From positions 1 through 50,332 of the forward strand of contig JAEUHI010000024.1 in NCBI GenBank assembly GCA_016795385.1: 50,332 nucleotides of DNA, in the 5' to 3' direction. The notes beneath the pieces are model-generated. The model did not search any database, was not told the DNA's origin, and saw only the letters and a list, made by a program, of their open reading frames with translations. Below are positions 15,441 to 25,209 of this stretch, piece by piece. The DNA comes from Verrucomicrobiales bacterium. Its GTDB lineage: Bacteria; Verrucomicrobiota; Verrucomicrobiia; Verrucomicrobiales; DEV007. Both the position numbers and the translations under genes were made by a program. Within the stretch, counting starts at the first letter, position 1, and each line of letters starts with the position of its first letter.

Positions 15441-16715
15441 ATGGAAGAAGAGAATCGCGGGGCCCCGACGGAGACGAGTGCTTCGTTTCTGGATGACTGG
15501 TCGCATGGCACGGTCTGGTTTGAGGACTGGATTCCCGGTGAGCGGCCCTGGGGGCGGGAGGAAATCCTCACCGAGGTGCCGCGTGCGTTGAAGGGGCATT
15601 ACGCGGTGCGGGTGGGGGCGACGACAAAGATGGATGGTTGGCGGTATCGCGAGGGCGATTGGATCCGGTTTGCGGATCGAGCCGATCTTGCCGCCCGTCT
15701 TCCGGAGCTCGCCACGGTGACGGATTTCGTTTTTCCTTGGTATGATCGCGTCGTCCCGGCGGCGTTGGTGAGGCGGGAGACGCAACGCATCGACGGCACG
15801 GCCTATCGTGCGGATTGCCAGCGACGTTTTTTCCAGGCTCTCCTCATCACGTGCGGACTGATCGCGGCGAGCTACTACGTTCCGCAGGCCCGCATGCTGG
15901 CGTTGGTCGCGGTGTCCTACTTCGGGCTCTTTCCTCTGGTGGATGCGGCCATGGCTTGGGGGCGTCGCCTCGACCTGCTGTCGGTGGAAGAGTTGAACCG
16001 ACGTCTCGTCAATTTTGTCTTCTTCCACCGGTGGTTGGCCAAAAAATCGTCGCCTTCACTCGCGATCGGTCTGGGAATCCTGGTGGCCGTTTTCCTCGGA
16101 CAGGTGTGGGTGGGGCTGCCGGATTCGATCGGGGCCGCCGCCCTGATGAAGGACCGGGTGAGGGAGGAAGGCGAATGGTGGCGTCTCGTGACGAGCGGGT
16201 TGATGCACGCGAATGCTCTTCACATTCTCTTCAACGGGATGGCGCTCTACAATTTCGGCAAAGTCATGACGGCTTTGGTGAGTCCTGCGCTGCTCGGGGT
16301 CGTGTTTCTGACGACGGTCGTGACCGGTTCCCTCGCGAGTCTTTATCTCGGCTCTTCAGGGGCGAGTGTCGGGGCCTCGGGCGGGATTCTCGGGTGCCTG
16401 GGATTCCTCCTCATGCTGACCTGGCGGTTTCGCGCGTTGCTGCCGGGATCCCTTCGTGTCGGTCTGATCCAGTCGACCATCGTCGTCTCGATTTTCGGGC
16501 TGCTCGGCAGTGATTTCATCGACAACGCCGCCCACGCCGGAGGATTTCTCGGCGGGCTCGCGCTCGGGCTGGTGATGGCTCCATCGCTGACGCTTGCGCC
16601 GGAGAAAACCGGGCTCTTCACCCGTGTTCTTTCAGGACTCAGCTTGACGGTCCTCGGCCTGGGGATCGCCAAAATCGCCGCCGAGCTTTGGAAAATCCAC
16701 GCATTGGCGGGATGA
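15441..16715 (+). CDS. rhomboid-family intramembrane serine protease
   Basis: 424 residues from the ATG at 15441; a TTG 19 codons upstream is open but less likely. A soluble N-terminal region of about 130 residues (two W/F-rich segments, no family I recognise) is followed by two hydrophobic segments and then the rhomboid core: VTSGLMHANALHILFNGMAL, the catalytic Ser at about residue 313 in VGASGGILG, and the catalytic His at about 365 in AAHAGGFLGG. The dyad is complete, so the enzyme should cut transmembrane substrates inside the lipid bilayer. It is divergent from the HhH gene, with an exact LexA box 62 bases upstream, which suggests DNA-damage control. Confidence 0.9.
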   Translation: MEEENRGAPTETSASFLDDWSHGTVWFEDWIPGERPWGREEILTEVPRALKGHYAVRVGATTKMDGWRYREGDWIRFADRADLAARLPELATVTDFVFPWYDRVVPAALVRRETQRIDGTAYRADCQRRFFQALLITCGLIAASYYVPQARMLALVAVSYFGLFPLVDAAMAWGRRLDLLSVEELNRRLVNFVFFHRWLAKKSSPSLAIGLGILVAVFLGQVWVGLPDSIGAAALMKDRVREEGEWWRLVTSGLMHANALHILFNGMALYNFGKVMTALVSPALLGVVFLTTVVTGSLASLYLGSSGASVGASGGILGCLGFLLMLTWRFRALLPGSLRVGLIQSTIVVSIFGLLGSDFIDNAAHAGGFLGGLALGLVMAPSLTLAPEKTGLFTRVLSGLSLTVLGLGIAKIAAELWKIHALAG

Positions 16716-16801
16716 AATCGCCGTCACGCCGAGAGTTCTGGCGGCAATCCCGGATAGGTGTCACCTTGCTCTCCCCGCATCTTTTTCGATACTCCTGCTT
16801 C

Positions 16802-19015
16802 ATGAAATACCCCGCTACCCTGCTCTCGGCCGCTGCCACCGTGCTTGTGTTGTCTGGCAGTGTCCACGCCGGAAACTTCGTGGTGACGACCGATGCCGGC
16901 AGCGGAGCGGGCTCCTTGCGCGCCGCATTGCTTTTGGCCGAGGGCACCGTGGGGCAGGATGACACCATCACCTTTCAGGCGAGCCTCTCGGGCGCGACGA
17001 TCGACCTCTCCACGAGCGGACCCTTGGCCTTGTCGGCGGCGGGTCGCATTCTCGTTTCGGCCGAGTCGCTCGCCCAGCCCGTGACGATCAATGCCCTGGG
17101 TCTCGAGCGACTTTTCGAAATGGGGGCGGACGTCGAGCTCGAACTGAACGACCTCCACCTCGCCGAAGGTTCGGCGCCTTGGGGAGATGCGGGGAGTGAT
17201 GGTCCCGCGCCGACGGATGGCGTCGCCGGGGGAAATGGGGGTGGGATTCTCAATGCCGGCACCCTGATTCTGAAGCGATGCAAGATTCAATTCTGTCTTG
17301 CCGGCAACGGCGGTCTGGGCGGGAGCAAGTCGGGAGCCGGTCCCGGGAATCCCGGCAGCGGTGGCGAAGGCGGCAAGGGCGGTGCCATTTACAGCTCGGG
17401 GGCCGGTGCCTCCGTCTATCTCGAAGATTGTGAATTACTCGACAACGAAGCCGGTGCCGGAGGCGCGGCGGGGGATCTCGAGCCCGGAGCGACGGGTGTG
17501 ATCGGGGCCGCGGGCCATGGCGGAGACGGCGGCGCGATCGCCTGTGAGGGCGGATCGCTCGAGCTGGTGCGCACGCGCATTCTCACGAATCGTGCTGGTG
17601 CCGGCGGCGAGGGTGGGGGAAATGGGAATGCGGGCACGGCGGGCACCGGTGGCACCGGAGGCCATGGCGGCGGCATTTATGCGCAAGGCACCGCGATCCG
17701 CCTGCAGGATTCGACTTTCCGAAACAACACGGCCGGATTCAGCGGCTTCGGGGGCGATTACAACTCCGTTGCCGATACCCGGGGAGCCGGGGGTAAAGGC
17801 GGCGACGGGGGTGGACTCTGGGTGGGAGCTTTTGCGGCGAGCAGCGAGGCCCACGTCGAGGGCTGTCTGTTTCAGGGGAATGAGGCGAGTCCTGGACGCG
17901 TCGGTGGCAATTCCCCGGGGCTTGGGAACGGCGAGTCCGGGACCGACGGCGGGGATGGCGGGAGCGGCGGCGCGATCTTCGTCGCGGGTAGCGCCGGGGT
18001 GGAGTGGAAAATGGTCAACTCCACCGTGATCCTCAATTTCGCGGGTGACGGAGGCCTCGGCGGCAGTGGCACGACCGGTGGCAGTGCCGGGCTCAGTGGC
18101 GACGCTGGCAATGGTGGCGGGATCGCCTTCTCCCGCGATGGCGCTGACTACACCGCGACGTTGACGCATCTCACCGTGGTCTCGAACAACGCCGGTCTGC
18201 CTGGCGGAGCCGGCAGCCCCGGTGGCGCGCTCGGCGCGGCCTCGACCGGGGGCGGGATCTGGCAGATCGCCGGTGGGATCAACAGTGGCAACGGCATCAC
18301 CCTCGCAAACTCGGTGGTGGCGCTGAACGACGCCGGATCGGCGGACAACATCGGCACCTTCACCGCGGTCGGGAACAATCTCACCACCGGCGATCCCGAG
18401 ATCGAGGCGCTCGCCGACAACGGCGGACCGACCGAGACCGTCGCACCGCAATTGGGCAGCCCGTTGATCGATGGCGGAGGCACCCTCGTCGCTGCGCCGA
18501 CGATCGATCAGCGGGGCGAGCCGCGTCCCTTCAACGGCATCGCCGATCTCGGTGCCTTCGAGGGCAAATTCCAGCCCGATGCGAGGATCGGACTCAGCGG
18601 AAATCCGGCGACCCATCGCATCGACAACTACTACACCACCACCGGTGCCGGCCAGTCGCTCGTGTTGAAACTCAAGGGCACGAGGATGGGCTATTTCTAC
18701 CTTTCCGCCCAGAACGATGGTGAGATCGACGATCATCTCCGCATCACCGGATCCAGACCCGGCAACACGGTCCGCTACGCCGCGGTGCGGACCACCGGCA
18801 CGGTCGCGAACGTGACCGCCGCCCTCATCGCCGGATATCAGATCGACTCCGTGCAGCCGGGCGAGGTGACCGTGATCCAATGTTCGGTGAAGGCCCGCTC
18901 GAAGAAGGTCCGGGCGAAGCAGACCTTCGTCTACGGCGTCAGCACGCCGAACGCACCATCACCCGACGTCGTCGTCGCGAACATCACTTCGAAGAAGGTG
19001 AAGAAGAAAAAGTGA
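16802..19015 (+). CDS. exported Gly-rich right-handed beta-helix (choice-of-anchor Q-like) protein
   Basis: 737 residues. The signal peptide is residues 1-22 (MKYPATLLSAAATVLVLSGS then VHA). GSGAGSLRAALLLAE near residue 35 is the characteristic opening of CSLREA/choice-of-anchor Q proteins (DxGxGSLR-AI). The middle, about residues 140-480, consists of repeating GGxGG, GGAI and GGGI turns with N/T ladders, as in polymorphic outer-membrane-type beta-helices. DNGGPTETVAP and DQRGEPRPFNGIADLGAFE are the standard closing motif. A C-terminal Ig-like domain and a Lys-rich tail (TSKKVKKKK) follow. It is probably secreted or on the cell surface. The very basic end is unusual for an outer membrane anchor. 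Confidence 0.9.
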   Translation: MKYPATLLSAAATVLVLSGSVHAGNFVVTTDAGSGAGSLRAALLLAEGTVGQDDTITFQASLSGATIDLSTSGPLALSAAGRILVSAESLAQPVTINALGLERLFEMGADVELELNDLHLAEGSAPWGDAGSDGPAPTDGVAGGNGGGILNAGTLILKRCKIQFCLAGNGGLGGSKSGAGPGNPGSGGEGGKGGAIYSSGAGASVYLEDCELLDNEAGAGGAAGDLEPGATGVIGAAGHGGDGGAIACEGGSLELVRTRILTNRAGAGGEGGGNGNAGTAGTGGTGGHGGGIYAQGTAIRLQDSTFRNNTAGFSGFGGDYNSVADTRGAGGKGGDGGGLWVGAFAASSEAHVEGCLFQGNEASPGRVGGNSPGLGNGESGTDGGDGGSGGAIFVAGSAGVEWKMVNSTVILNFAGDGGLGGSGTTGGSAGLSGDAGNGGGIAFSRDGADYTATLTHLTVVSNNAGLPGGAGSPGGALGAASTGGGIWQIAGGINSGNGITLANSVVALNDAGSADNIGTFTAVGNNLTTGDPEIEALADNGGPTETVAPQLGSPLIDGGGTLVAAPTIDQRGEPRPFNGIADLGAFEGKFQPDARIGLSGNPATHRIDNYYTTTGAGQSLVLKLKGTRMGYFYLSAQNDGEIDDHLRITGSRPGNTVRYAAVRTTGTVANVTAALIAGYQIDSVQPGEVTVIQCSVKARSKKVRAKQTFVYGVSTPNAPSPDVVVANITSKKVKKKK

Positions 19016-19094
19016 CAGTGGAGCCCGCCGCTGATCCGGCGGAAACTCTCCCCTTGGTCGGGCAGAGGTTGCAGGTTACCTTGCCGCCTTTCCC

Positions 19095-19814
19095 ATGTCT
19101 GCTCTGCCTGAAGTCTCCGGGACGACCGCCACGATCGAGGTGACGCCCTTTTCCCTCGATGAGGAGGCCGTGCTGCCCCTCGCGCTGGCGCGCTCGTGGT
19201 TGAGCGAGACCGAGCTCGCCCGGGCCGCGTCTTTCCGCTTCGAGATCCACCGGGATCGCTTCGTGCGCGGCCGCGGCATGATGCGCGCCCTCCTCGCGCG
19301 GCGTCTCGGCATCGATCCCGCCTCGCTCGAATTCAGCCTCGGCGACAAGGGCAAACCCTCTTTGGTCGGCGACCCGACAGGGTTCAATCTCTCGCATTCC
19401 GAGGGGACGGCGGTGCTGGCGATCGGCGGGGGCGGGGCGATCGGCGTCGATGTCGAGGGCTACGATCGCCGCGTCGATCACGCCGGGCTCGCGCGCCGCT
19501 GTTTCCGGGATTCGGAAATCGCGTGGATGGAGAGTTTCGCCCCGGCGGAGCGGCACCTCGCCTTCTTCCGGATCTGGACCGCGAAAGAGGCGCGCATGAA
19601 AGCCTCGGGCGAGGGATTCCACCTGTCGCCCCAGCGCATCGAACTCGCCTTCGCCGAGGGGTATCCGGTGCGTTGTTTCGAGCCGGCGGAACCAGCCGCG
19701 ATCCTCCGCTCCATCCCCCTGCCGGGCTATGGAGCGGTCTGCGCGGTGGTGGCCTTCGCGCCCTTCGAGGTGCGCCTAGGCGATCCCGGCGTCGTCGGTG
19801 CCGGGTCGTGGTAA
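19095..19814 (+). CDS. Sfp-type 4'-phosphopantetheinyl transferase
   Basis: 239 residues. The motifs are in family order: KPSL then FNLSHSEGTAVLAI, the metal-binding IGVDVEGYDR (Asp119, Glu121) and WTAKEARMKASGEGF (Glu165, Lys169). The enzyme transfers phosphopantetheine from CoA to a serine of carrier proteins (fatty acid, polyketide or nonribosomal peptide synthesis). The length of about 240 fits the Sfp group rather than AcpS (about 120). No carrier-protein or synthase gene is seen nearby, so its partner lies elsewhere. It is followed after 53 bases by the GlnD-like gene on the same strand. Confidence 0.93.
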   Translation: MSALPEVSGTTATIEVTPFSLDEEAVLPLALARSWLSETELARAASFRFEIHRDRFVRGRGMMRALLARRLGIDPASLEFSLGDKGKPSLVGDPTGFNLSHSEGTAVLAIGGGGAIGVDVEGYDRRVDHAGLARRCFRDSEIAWMESFAPAERHLAFFRIWTAKEARMKASGEGFHLSPQRIELAFAEGYPVRCFEPAEPAAILRSIPLPGYGAVCAVVAFAPFEVRLGDPGVVGAGSW

Positions 19815-19867
19815 AACTCCGCTTGTCCCCGGGCGGGGATCGCGCGATCCGTGAGCGATTTTGTGAA

Positions 19868-22483
19868 ATGACGACCAGTCCGGAGGCCCTTGAGTTCCAA
19901 AAACGGATCGCGGCGAACAACGCCCGCATCCTCGAGCCCGATCTCGACAACGGGCGGGAGTTGCTCGCCGAGCGCAGCGCGATTTACACCGATTTCATCG
20001 CGCGATGGGCGGCGGGCCTCGCGGCGGAGTTTGATCGTCCTTTTGCCGTCGCCGCCCTGGGCGGGACCGGCCGCGCCGAGCTCACGCCCTGCTCGGATCT
20101 CGACATCGTTTTTCTCTTCGCCGATCCCGTCGAGGAAGAGCCGACGCGGGGATTCGTGCGGCGGCTGCAGGAGGAGACGCTCCACACCCGTGGATTCCGC
20201 GATCGTTTCGGCTTTTCCATCCAAGGCCTGCCGTATGCCTTCGATGACATTCCAAATCTTCGGGAGAAAGATCTCAACGCCTTCCTCGACCTCGCTCCCG
20301 TCTTTGATCCCGGCGATCTCTGCAGCGAATATCGTCGGCGCATCCGGGCGACGTATGATCCCTTCGAGCATTTCCTGCATGTGCGCCGCCTCTGGCTGAA
20401 GCAGATCGAGCGGCCCGGCATCACCGCCGAGCGGATCGCGGGATTTGATTTGAAAAACGACGCCCAGCGCGTCTTCCTCGCCGCGATCTGGACGATCGCG
20501 GGGCGCGATTTCCGCCACAGCCACGAGGTGTATGAGGAACTCGGCGGCGATGATCCGCGCGATCTCGAAGCCTTCTATTTTCTGTTGCGGATGCGGGGCT
20601 GGATCCATCTGCGCCGCCCCCCGGGAGGCGTGCCCACCGCCCTCGGCAATCACGAAGAGGACGTGATGAATTTCGACGACTTCGATTCCTTCGGCGAATG
20701 GTTGCCGGAGGGAGCGGCGACGACGGAGCGGTTCGAATTCGCCGAGGAGGTCCGCGCCCGTCTCCTCGCCGCGCGACGCCGGGTTGTCTCCTTCGCCCGC
20801 GGGGTGATCGAGAGCGAGCTCCGCCCCGGTCGTCCCGTTTCGCCCGGGCATCCCGTCGCGCTCGGGGCCGGCGGCCTTTATCATGCGAATCCCGAGACCT
20901 GCGTCACCGATCAGGATCGCAGCAGCGCCGCCCTCTCCCTGATCCACATCGCACAACGCTACGAGGTGCCGATCGACGCCTCGGAGTTGCTCACCACCTT
21001 CGACCGCGCCGGCGATTGGCTGGCACCCGTGCCCGAGCTTGGCGCGCTCTTCCTCGAGACGCGCGGCAGCCTCGCCGCCTCGTTTGATTTCCTCTCGCGC
21101 ATCCCCGGGGCCGAGGACCGGCTCTTTCCCGGCTACGGTCGCTTCGAATCCTCGCTCGACGAGCGGGTCCGCACCGAGCGGGTCATCATGCGCGGCCTCC
21201 TCGAGCGGGAGAAAATGCGCGAGCTCGAGACCGAGCGACGTGAGGGCGAGCGCATCCTCGCCGAATCCCGCACGCCCGACCGGCTCACCGACACGGGCTA
21301 CGACATCCGCATCGAGGTCGAGACGGCGAGACTCACCAACGCCCAACTCGCCGCGGTGAAACTGGCGCTCAAGACCAAGCGCCTGCCCCTCACTCCCGAC
21401 GATCTCGTGGCGCGGAATGATCCGACGCGTTCCCTCTCCGAGCGTTTTTCGAGCGGCTTCTCCGGCATCCCGCTCGACGAGTATTACACGCGGAGTTTCG
21501 CCAAGGCGGGCTTCGATCCGGACGTGCTCGATCTCGCCCGTTTCCTCGTCGCAAACCGCCGCACCTTCCGCGAGATCGCGGACGCCGGGCTGATCGATGA
21601 TCTCGCCGTTGAAGATCTGCTCGAGCGCTGTGGCGGCGATCGGGAGAAAGCCCGCGCCCTCTACGTCTTCACCCGGATCGACCGGCATGCCTGGGAATCG
21701 CCGCGACAAAAACCGACCCTCTTTTTCAATATCCGCGAGCTCTACGCGAAGGCCTGCATGCCCGAGGAGCGGCGCTTTGATCCCTACCGTCTCCTTGGCG
21801 AGGCGGGGCTCGCCGACCGCGATTCGCAGGAGATCCTACTCGATTTCGGCCGCGACTTTTTCGAGGGCATCTACCGGCACTACGCGGTGCGTTTTTGTCC
21901 CCATCTCCTTCGTCTCGCCGATCCCGACCGGAGCCGGAAGCCGAAGGCCATCCTCATCTCGAACGGGCCTTCCGCCATCCTCGGAGTGGCGGCGAGGGAC
22001 GATCGCGGCATGGCCGCCTCGATCAGCGGGGCGCTCTGGAAGCAGGGCGTGGGGCTGAGCCAGGCGCATCTGTTTTCGGCGATGAATCACGGGCTCGCCC
22101 TCGACTTTTTCCATCTCGCGCCGCCGGCGCAAAACGGGGCGGACCGTCCCGGCTACGGAGATCTCGCCGCCCTCGTCGAAGAGGCGATCGAGTCGCGGCT
22201 CCATCGGTCCGACGAAGACGAAGCCGCCCTGCCTGATGTCGCTCTCGGCATCACCCTCACGGAATGGCGTCACGGCCTCTATCGCCTGCGCGGCGAATCC
22301 GCCGGCGAGGTCGGAGCCCTCATCTACCTGCTCTGTTGCAAGGCCAACCGGAGGCTCCGCGCCGACGTCCATGGCGTGACCTCGCAGGCCGACCGGCTCG
22401 GCTCGCGGGCCTCCGTCTTCATCCGGTTGCCCGAGTCGCTCGATCTCGCCGACGCGCGGGAAATCGTGGAGAACTGGGGGTGA
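19868..22483 (+). CDS. GlnD-like nucleotidyltransferase with degenerate HD domain and two ACT domains
   Basis: 871 residues, close to typical GlnD (about 890). The N-terminal nucleotidyltransferase motif is intact: GGTGRAELTPCSDLDIVFLF starting at about residue 65, with Asp77 and Asp79. A middle region aligns by pattern with the GlnD HD domain (DERVRTERVIMRG, then FLVANRRTFREIADAGLIDD, then EKARALYVFTRIDR), but no HD dyad exists anywhere in the protein and the expected histidines are replaced. Two C-terminal ACT domains follow (ILGVAARDDRGMAASISGAL; YRLRGESAGEVGALIYLL). GlnD modifies PII with UMP and uses HD to remove it; this protein probably retains only transfer and ACT sensing. I do not assign glnD without a check. 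Confidence 0.85.
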   Translation: MTTSPEALEFQKRIAANNARILEPDLDNGRELLAERSAIYTDFIARWAAGLAAEFDRPFAVAALGGTGRAELTPCSDLDIVFLFADPVEEEPTRGFVRRLQEETLHTRGFRDRFGFSIQGLPYAFDDIPNLREKDLNAFLDLAPVFDPGDLCSEYRRRIRATYDPFEHFLHVRRLWLKQIERPGITAERIAGFDLKNDAQRVFLAAIWTIAGRDFRHSHEVYEELGGDDPRDLEAFYFLLRMRGWIHLRRPPGGVPTALGNHEEDVMNFDDFDSFGEWLPEGAATTERFEFAEEVRARLLAARRRVVSFARGVIESELRPGRPVSPGHPVALGAGGLYHANPETCVTDQDRSSAALSLIHIAQRYEVPIDASELLTTFDRAGDWLAPVPELGALFLETRGSLAASFDFLSRIPGAEDRLFPGYGRFESSLDERVRTERVIMRGLLEREKMRELETERREGERILAESRTPDRLTDTGYDIRIEVETARLTNAQLAAVKLALKTKRLPLTPDDLVARNDPTRSLSERFSSGFSGIPLDEYYTRSFAKAGFDPDVLDLARFLVANRRTFREIADAGLIDDLAVEDLLERCGGDREKARALYVFTRIDRHAWESPRQKPTLFFNIRELYAKACMPEERRFDPYRLLGEAGLADRDSQEILLDFGRDFFEGIYRHYAVRFCPHLLRLADPDRSRKPKAILISNGPSAILGVAARDDRGMAASISGALWKQGVGLSQAHLFSAMNHGLALDFFHLAPPAQNGADRPGYGDLAALVEEAIESRLHRSDEDEAALPDVALGITLTEWRHGLYRLRGESAGEVGALIYLLCCKANRRLRADVHGVTSQADRLGSRASVFIRLPESLDLADAREIVENWG

Positions 22484-22552
22484 AGCCTCCGTTTTCCCGG
22501 GGAAATGCGTCCTTGGCAAACGGGCTCCTCCCGGTCTACCATCCGCCTCATC

Positions 22553-23539
22553 ATGAAACGCCCCGCCTTTCTCGCTCTCGCCGGTTTTCTCTCCTTCGCC
22601 CTGCCGCTCGCGGCGGCCGAAAAGATCCAAGTGCTCCTCATCGATGGACAGAACAACCACGCCTGGCAGGAGACCAGTCCGCTCCTCGTCGCGATGCTCG
22701 AGAAATCGGGCCGCTTCGAGGTGAAGGTCTCGACCGCTCCCGCCTCGGCTCCCAAACCACCACGCGCTCCGAAGGATCCCGACGAGGCCGCCAAGGCAAA
22801 ATTCGCGGCCGAGATGAAAGCGTGGGAGTCGCAGGTCGCCGCCCACAAATCGGAGAGCGCCGCCGCTTGGGCCGCGTGGAAGCCGGATTTCGCCGCCCAC
22901 GATGTCGTCGTCTCGAATTACAACGGCGAGAGCTGGCCCGAGGCGGTGCGGACGGCCTTCGAGGATTTCGTCAAAGGCGGAGGCGGTTTTGTCTCCGTCC
23001 ACGCGGCAAACAATTCCTTTCCCGAATGGCCCGCCTACAATGAGATGATCGGCGTCGGCGGATGGGGTGGACGCAGCGAGCTCTCCGGTCCCTACCTGCG
23101 CAAGCGCGACGGCCAATGGACCCTCGATCCCACGGCGGGACGCGGCGGATCGCATGGGAAACAGCACGAGTTCGTCGTGGAGATCCAGAATGCCGAACAT
23201 CCCATCGTGAAGGGACTGCCCGGCAAATGGCTTCACGCCCAGGACGAGCTTTACGATCGTCTCCGCGGACCGGCGAAGGATGTCACCGTGCTCGGGGCCG
23301 CCCTCGCCACCGTCGAAACGGGAGGCTCGGGCGAGTGGGAGCCGCTCCTGATGGCGATCCCTTATGGGAAAGGCCGCGTTTTCCACACCGCCCTCGGCCA
23401 CAGCGCCGTCTCCATGGGCGGGCTGGGATTCCAGGAGACGCTTAAACGCGGCGTCGAGTGGGCCGCGACGGGAGAAGTCACTTTCCCCGCCGTGCCCGCC
23501 GAGGTGCTGACCCTCGACAAGGTCGCGGTGGTGGAGTGA
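22553..23539 (+). CDS. exported ThuA-domain (trehalose utilisation-like) protein
   Basis: 328 residues. Residues 1-22 are a signal peptide ([20 protein letters not shown]). ThuA motifs follow: [60 protein letters not shown] and [15 protein letters not shown]. ThuA has a class I glutamine-amidotransferase-like fold, and members act in sugar metabolism (trehalose or glycan breakdown), often exported in Verrucomicrobia and Planctomycetes. A Lys/Ala/Pro-rich insertion at about residues 63-100 ([20 protein letters not shown]) is an odd low-complexity spacer within the domain. The gene follows the GlnD-like gene by 69 bases. The exact reaction is unknown. Confidence 0.9.
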   Translation: MKRPAFLALAGFLSFALPLAAAEKIQVLLIDGQNNHAWQETSPLLVAMLEKSGRFEVKVSTAPASAPKPPRAPKDPDEAAKAKFAAEMKAWESQVAAHKSESAAAWAAWKPDFAAHDVVVSNYNGESWPEAVRTAFEDFVKGGGGFVSVHAANNSFPEWPAYNEMIGVGGWGGRSELSGPYLRKRDGQWTLDPTAGRGGSHGKQHEFVVEIQNAEHPIVKGLPGKWLHAQDELYDRLRGPAKDVTVLGAALATVETGGSGEWEPLLMAIPYGKGRVFHTALGHSAVSMGGLGFQETLKRGVEWAATGEVTFPAVPAEVLTLDKVAVVE

Positions 23540-23593
23540 GGCGAAAAGCCTGTAGCCGGCCTCAGTGAGGCCGGGTCGTGGGCCGGGGGGCGT

Positions 23594-23986
23594 TTACGCC
23601 CAAGCGCCTTCGGAATCACCGGCGGCATCCGCTTTCGCTTCGCGCTCCGCTTTTTCGCGGCGCTGGCGCATCACTTCATCGGCGGCCTTGCGACCGGAGG
23701 CGGCCCCTTGGCGGAGCCCGTCGCGCAAGGCGTCGGGCGTGGCTTCGCGGAGCAGGGTCGCCCCGAAGGTCGCGGCATAACCGACGGCGTAGGCGACATC
23801 GTGGAGGCCTTTCGAGAATTCGCCCTTCACCTTCGGCATGCCTTCTTCAAAAGCGCGCTTCGCGTCGCGGCCTCCTTTGAGGATGGCCTCGGTCAGGGTA
23901 TTGGAAAGTTCGTCGAGCTTTTCCTGCGTCGTTTTCGGGGCAGGAGCGGGATCGGGGGAAACAGGATCTTGGGAGTCGGGATTCAT
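23594..23986 (-). CDS. hypothetical small soluble protein
   Basis: 130 residues from the ATG complementary to 23984-23986. The N-terminus is Pro/Asp/Lys-rich and the body is amphipathic helical (KLDELSNTLTEAILKGGRDA, KGLHDVAYAVGYAATFGATL), with alternating Ala and charged residues up to a basic tail (REKAEREAKADAAG). No enzyme motif is seen, and membrane segments are not convincing. It resembles small apolipoprotein-like or phasin-like helical proteins, but that is only a compositional comparison. It is downstream of HD-Pnk on the same strand with a 98-base gap. Confidence 0.7.
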   Translation of the reverse strand: MNPDSQDPVSPDPAPAPKTTQEKLDELSNTLTEAILKGGRDAKRAFEEGMPKVKGEFSKGLHDVAYAVGYAATFGATLLREATPDALRDGLRQGAASGRKAADEVMRQRREKAEREAKADAAGDSEGAWA

Positions 23987-24084
23987 GATAACAGGAGGTT
24001 GGAGTGGATTACCCCGGCAGTGTTCGATTTTTTCCCGGATCCCGCGATTATAAAATGACGGAGCGATTGGAAAAAACGATCGCC

Positions 24085-25209
24085 TCATCCGATCCACCTC
24101 ACTGCGTGGGCCTCCGCCGCGGTCGGCACCTCGAGTTTCTTGAGCAATCGCGCCATCACCGATTCCGGCACAGCCGCTTCACGTTCGCGGTTCTGCTGAC
24201 GCAGGGTGTCGAGCGGTGGCTCGAGATAGACGATCTCGACGCGGGCCCCGTAGGCGGCGAAGAGATCGATCCAGCGCGCCCGCATCGAAGCGGTCAGGTT
24301 CGTCGCATTGAAGGCGAATGACGTGCCCGCCGCGAGCCACTCCCGGCAGCGCGACTGGGCGGCCTGGGCGACGCGGCCCTGGTTTTCCTCCGGGTCCACT
24401 TCCAGCTCTTCGCGCAATCCATCGAGCGAGATCACCGGCAGATCCGGACGATGCCGGGCGAGCCAGGTGTCCTTGCCCGCACCGGGGAGTCCGCTCATCA
24501 GGGTGACGGTGCAGGCCCAGGCCTCGTGTGGCGTGTAATGCAGGCTCGAAAGGGTATCGCGGTGGAAGAGAAAGCGGGCTTGGTCGTTGGCGAAAGGGTA
24601 GGGACCATCGAGGCAGCCGAGTTCCGCGGCGAGGTCGCGCCAGAGGTGCAGGGCCTCCTCCGGACGCGAATCCTCGTTGCGGTCGCGGCCCCGCGTGTCG
24701 GCGACGGCGAAGCGATGCAGTTGTCGGTTTGTCAGGATCGTGGAAAGGCGGATCACCTCGTGCTCCGGACGCGCCGACTCGAGCAGGTAGGGCGGACGAC
24801 CGTGGTAACGCACGAGGGCGACGATTTCCTCCCGCTCCTTCAGCGGGCATCCCGCTTCCCGCAGCACTTCGCGGGCGAGGTGGGCTCCGGCGAGGGAATG
24901 CTTCGGCGAGCGCAGACGTCCCGTCTCCGGATCGGGCCGGGTCGTCTGCGGTTTGCCGCTGTCGTGGAGGAGTGCGGTGAAAAGCAAGGCGATCTGATCG
25001 TTGCGCGGGAGGCCAGCATAATCGTCGAGCCCGCGGACCTGTCCGAAGACCATTTCCGTGTGCGTCCAGACGTCGCCCTCCGGATGCCAGACCGCGTCCT
25101 GGGCGCAGCGCCGCATCGGCTCCGACCACGATTGCTCTCCCGCCCAAGCGAGGATCGCGTCGTCGTTGCCGGAGACGAGCTGCTGCCAGATGGAAAACGT
25201 CCGTTTCAT
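24085..25209 (-). CDS. HD-Pnk: bifunctional RNA/DNA end-healing enzyme (HD phosphoesterase + polynucleotide kinase)
   Basis: 374 residues from the ATG complementary to 25207-25209. The HD half has His50 (THTEMVF), the HD dyad at His82-Asp83 in [10 protein letters not shown], further histidines (His110, His136) and Asp171 in [12 protein letters not shown]. The kinase half has Walker [10 protein letters not shown] at about residues 240-248, then [11 protein letters not shown] and FNATNLT, as in 5'-OH polynucleotide kinases. This architecture is known from Runella slithyformis HD-Pnk, which removes 2',3'-cyclic phosphate and phosphorylates 5'-OH ends. Its start overlaps the stop of the RNA ligase gene by four bases (ATGA), and the two act in sequence: heal, then seal. 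Confidence 0.92.
   Translation of the reverse strand: MKRTFSIWQQLVSGNDDAILAWAGEQSWSEPMRRCAQDAVWHPEGDVWTHTEMVFGQVRGLDDYAGLPRNDQIALLFTALLHDSGKPQTTRPDPETGRLRSPKHSLAGAHLAREVLREAGCPLKEREEIVALVRYHGRPPYLLESARPEHEVIRLSTILTNRQLHRFAVADTRGRDRNEDSRPEEALHLWRDLAAELGCLDGPYPFANDQARFLFHRDTLSSLHYTPHEAWACTVTLMSGLPGAGKDTWLARHRPDLPVISLDGLREELEVDPEENQGRVAQAAQSRCREWLAAGTSFAFNATNLTASMRARWIDLFAAYGARVEIVYLEPPLDTLRQQNREREAAVPESVMARLLKKLEVPTAAEAHAVRWIG

Noticed and set aside
17435..18880. 481-residue minus-strand frame opposite the beta-helix gene
   Set aside because: Shadow of Gly-rich coding sequence; no signal or domain.
19727..21709. 660-residue minus-strand frame opposite the GlnD-like gene
   Set aside because: No motifs; the plus frame carries the transferase and ACT domains.
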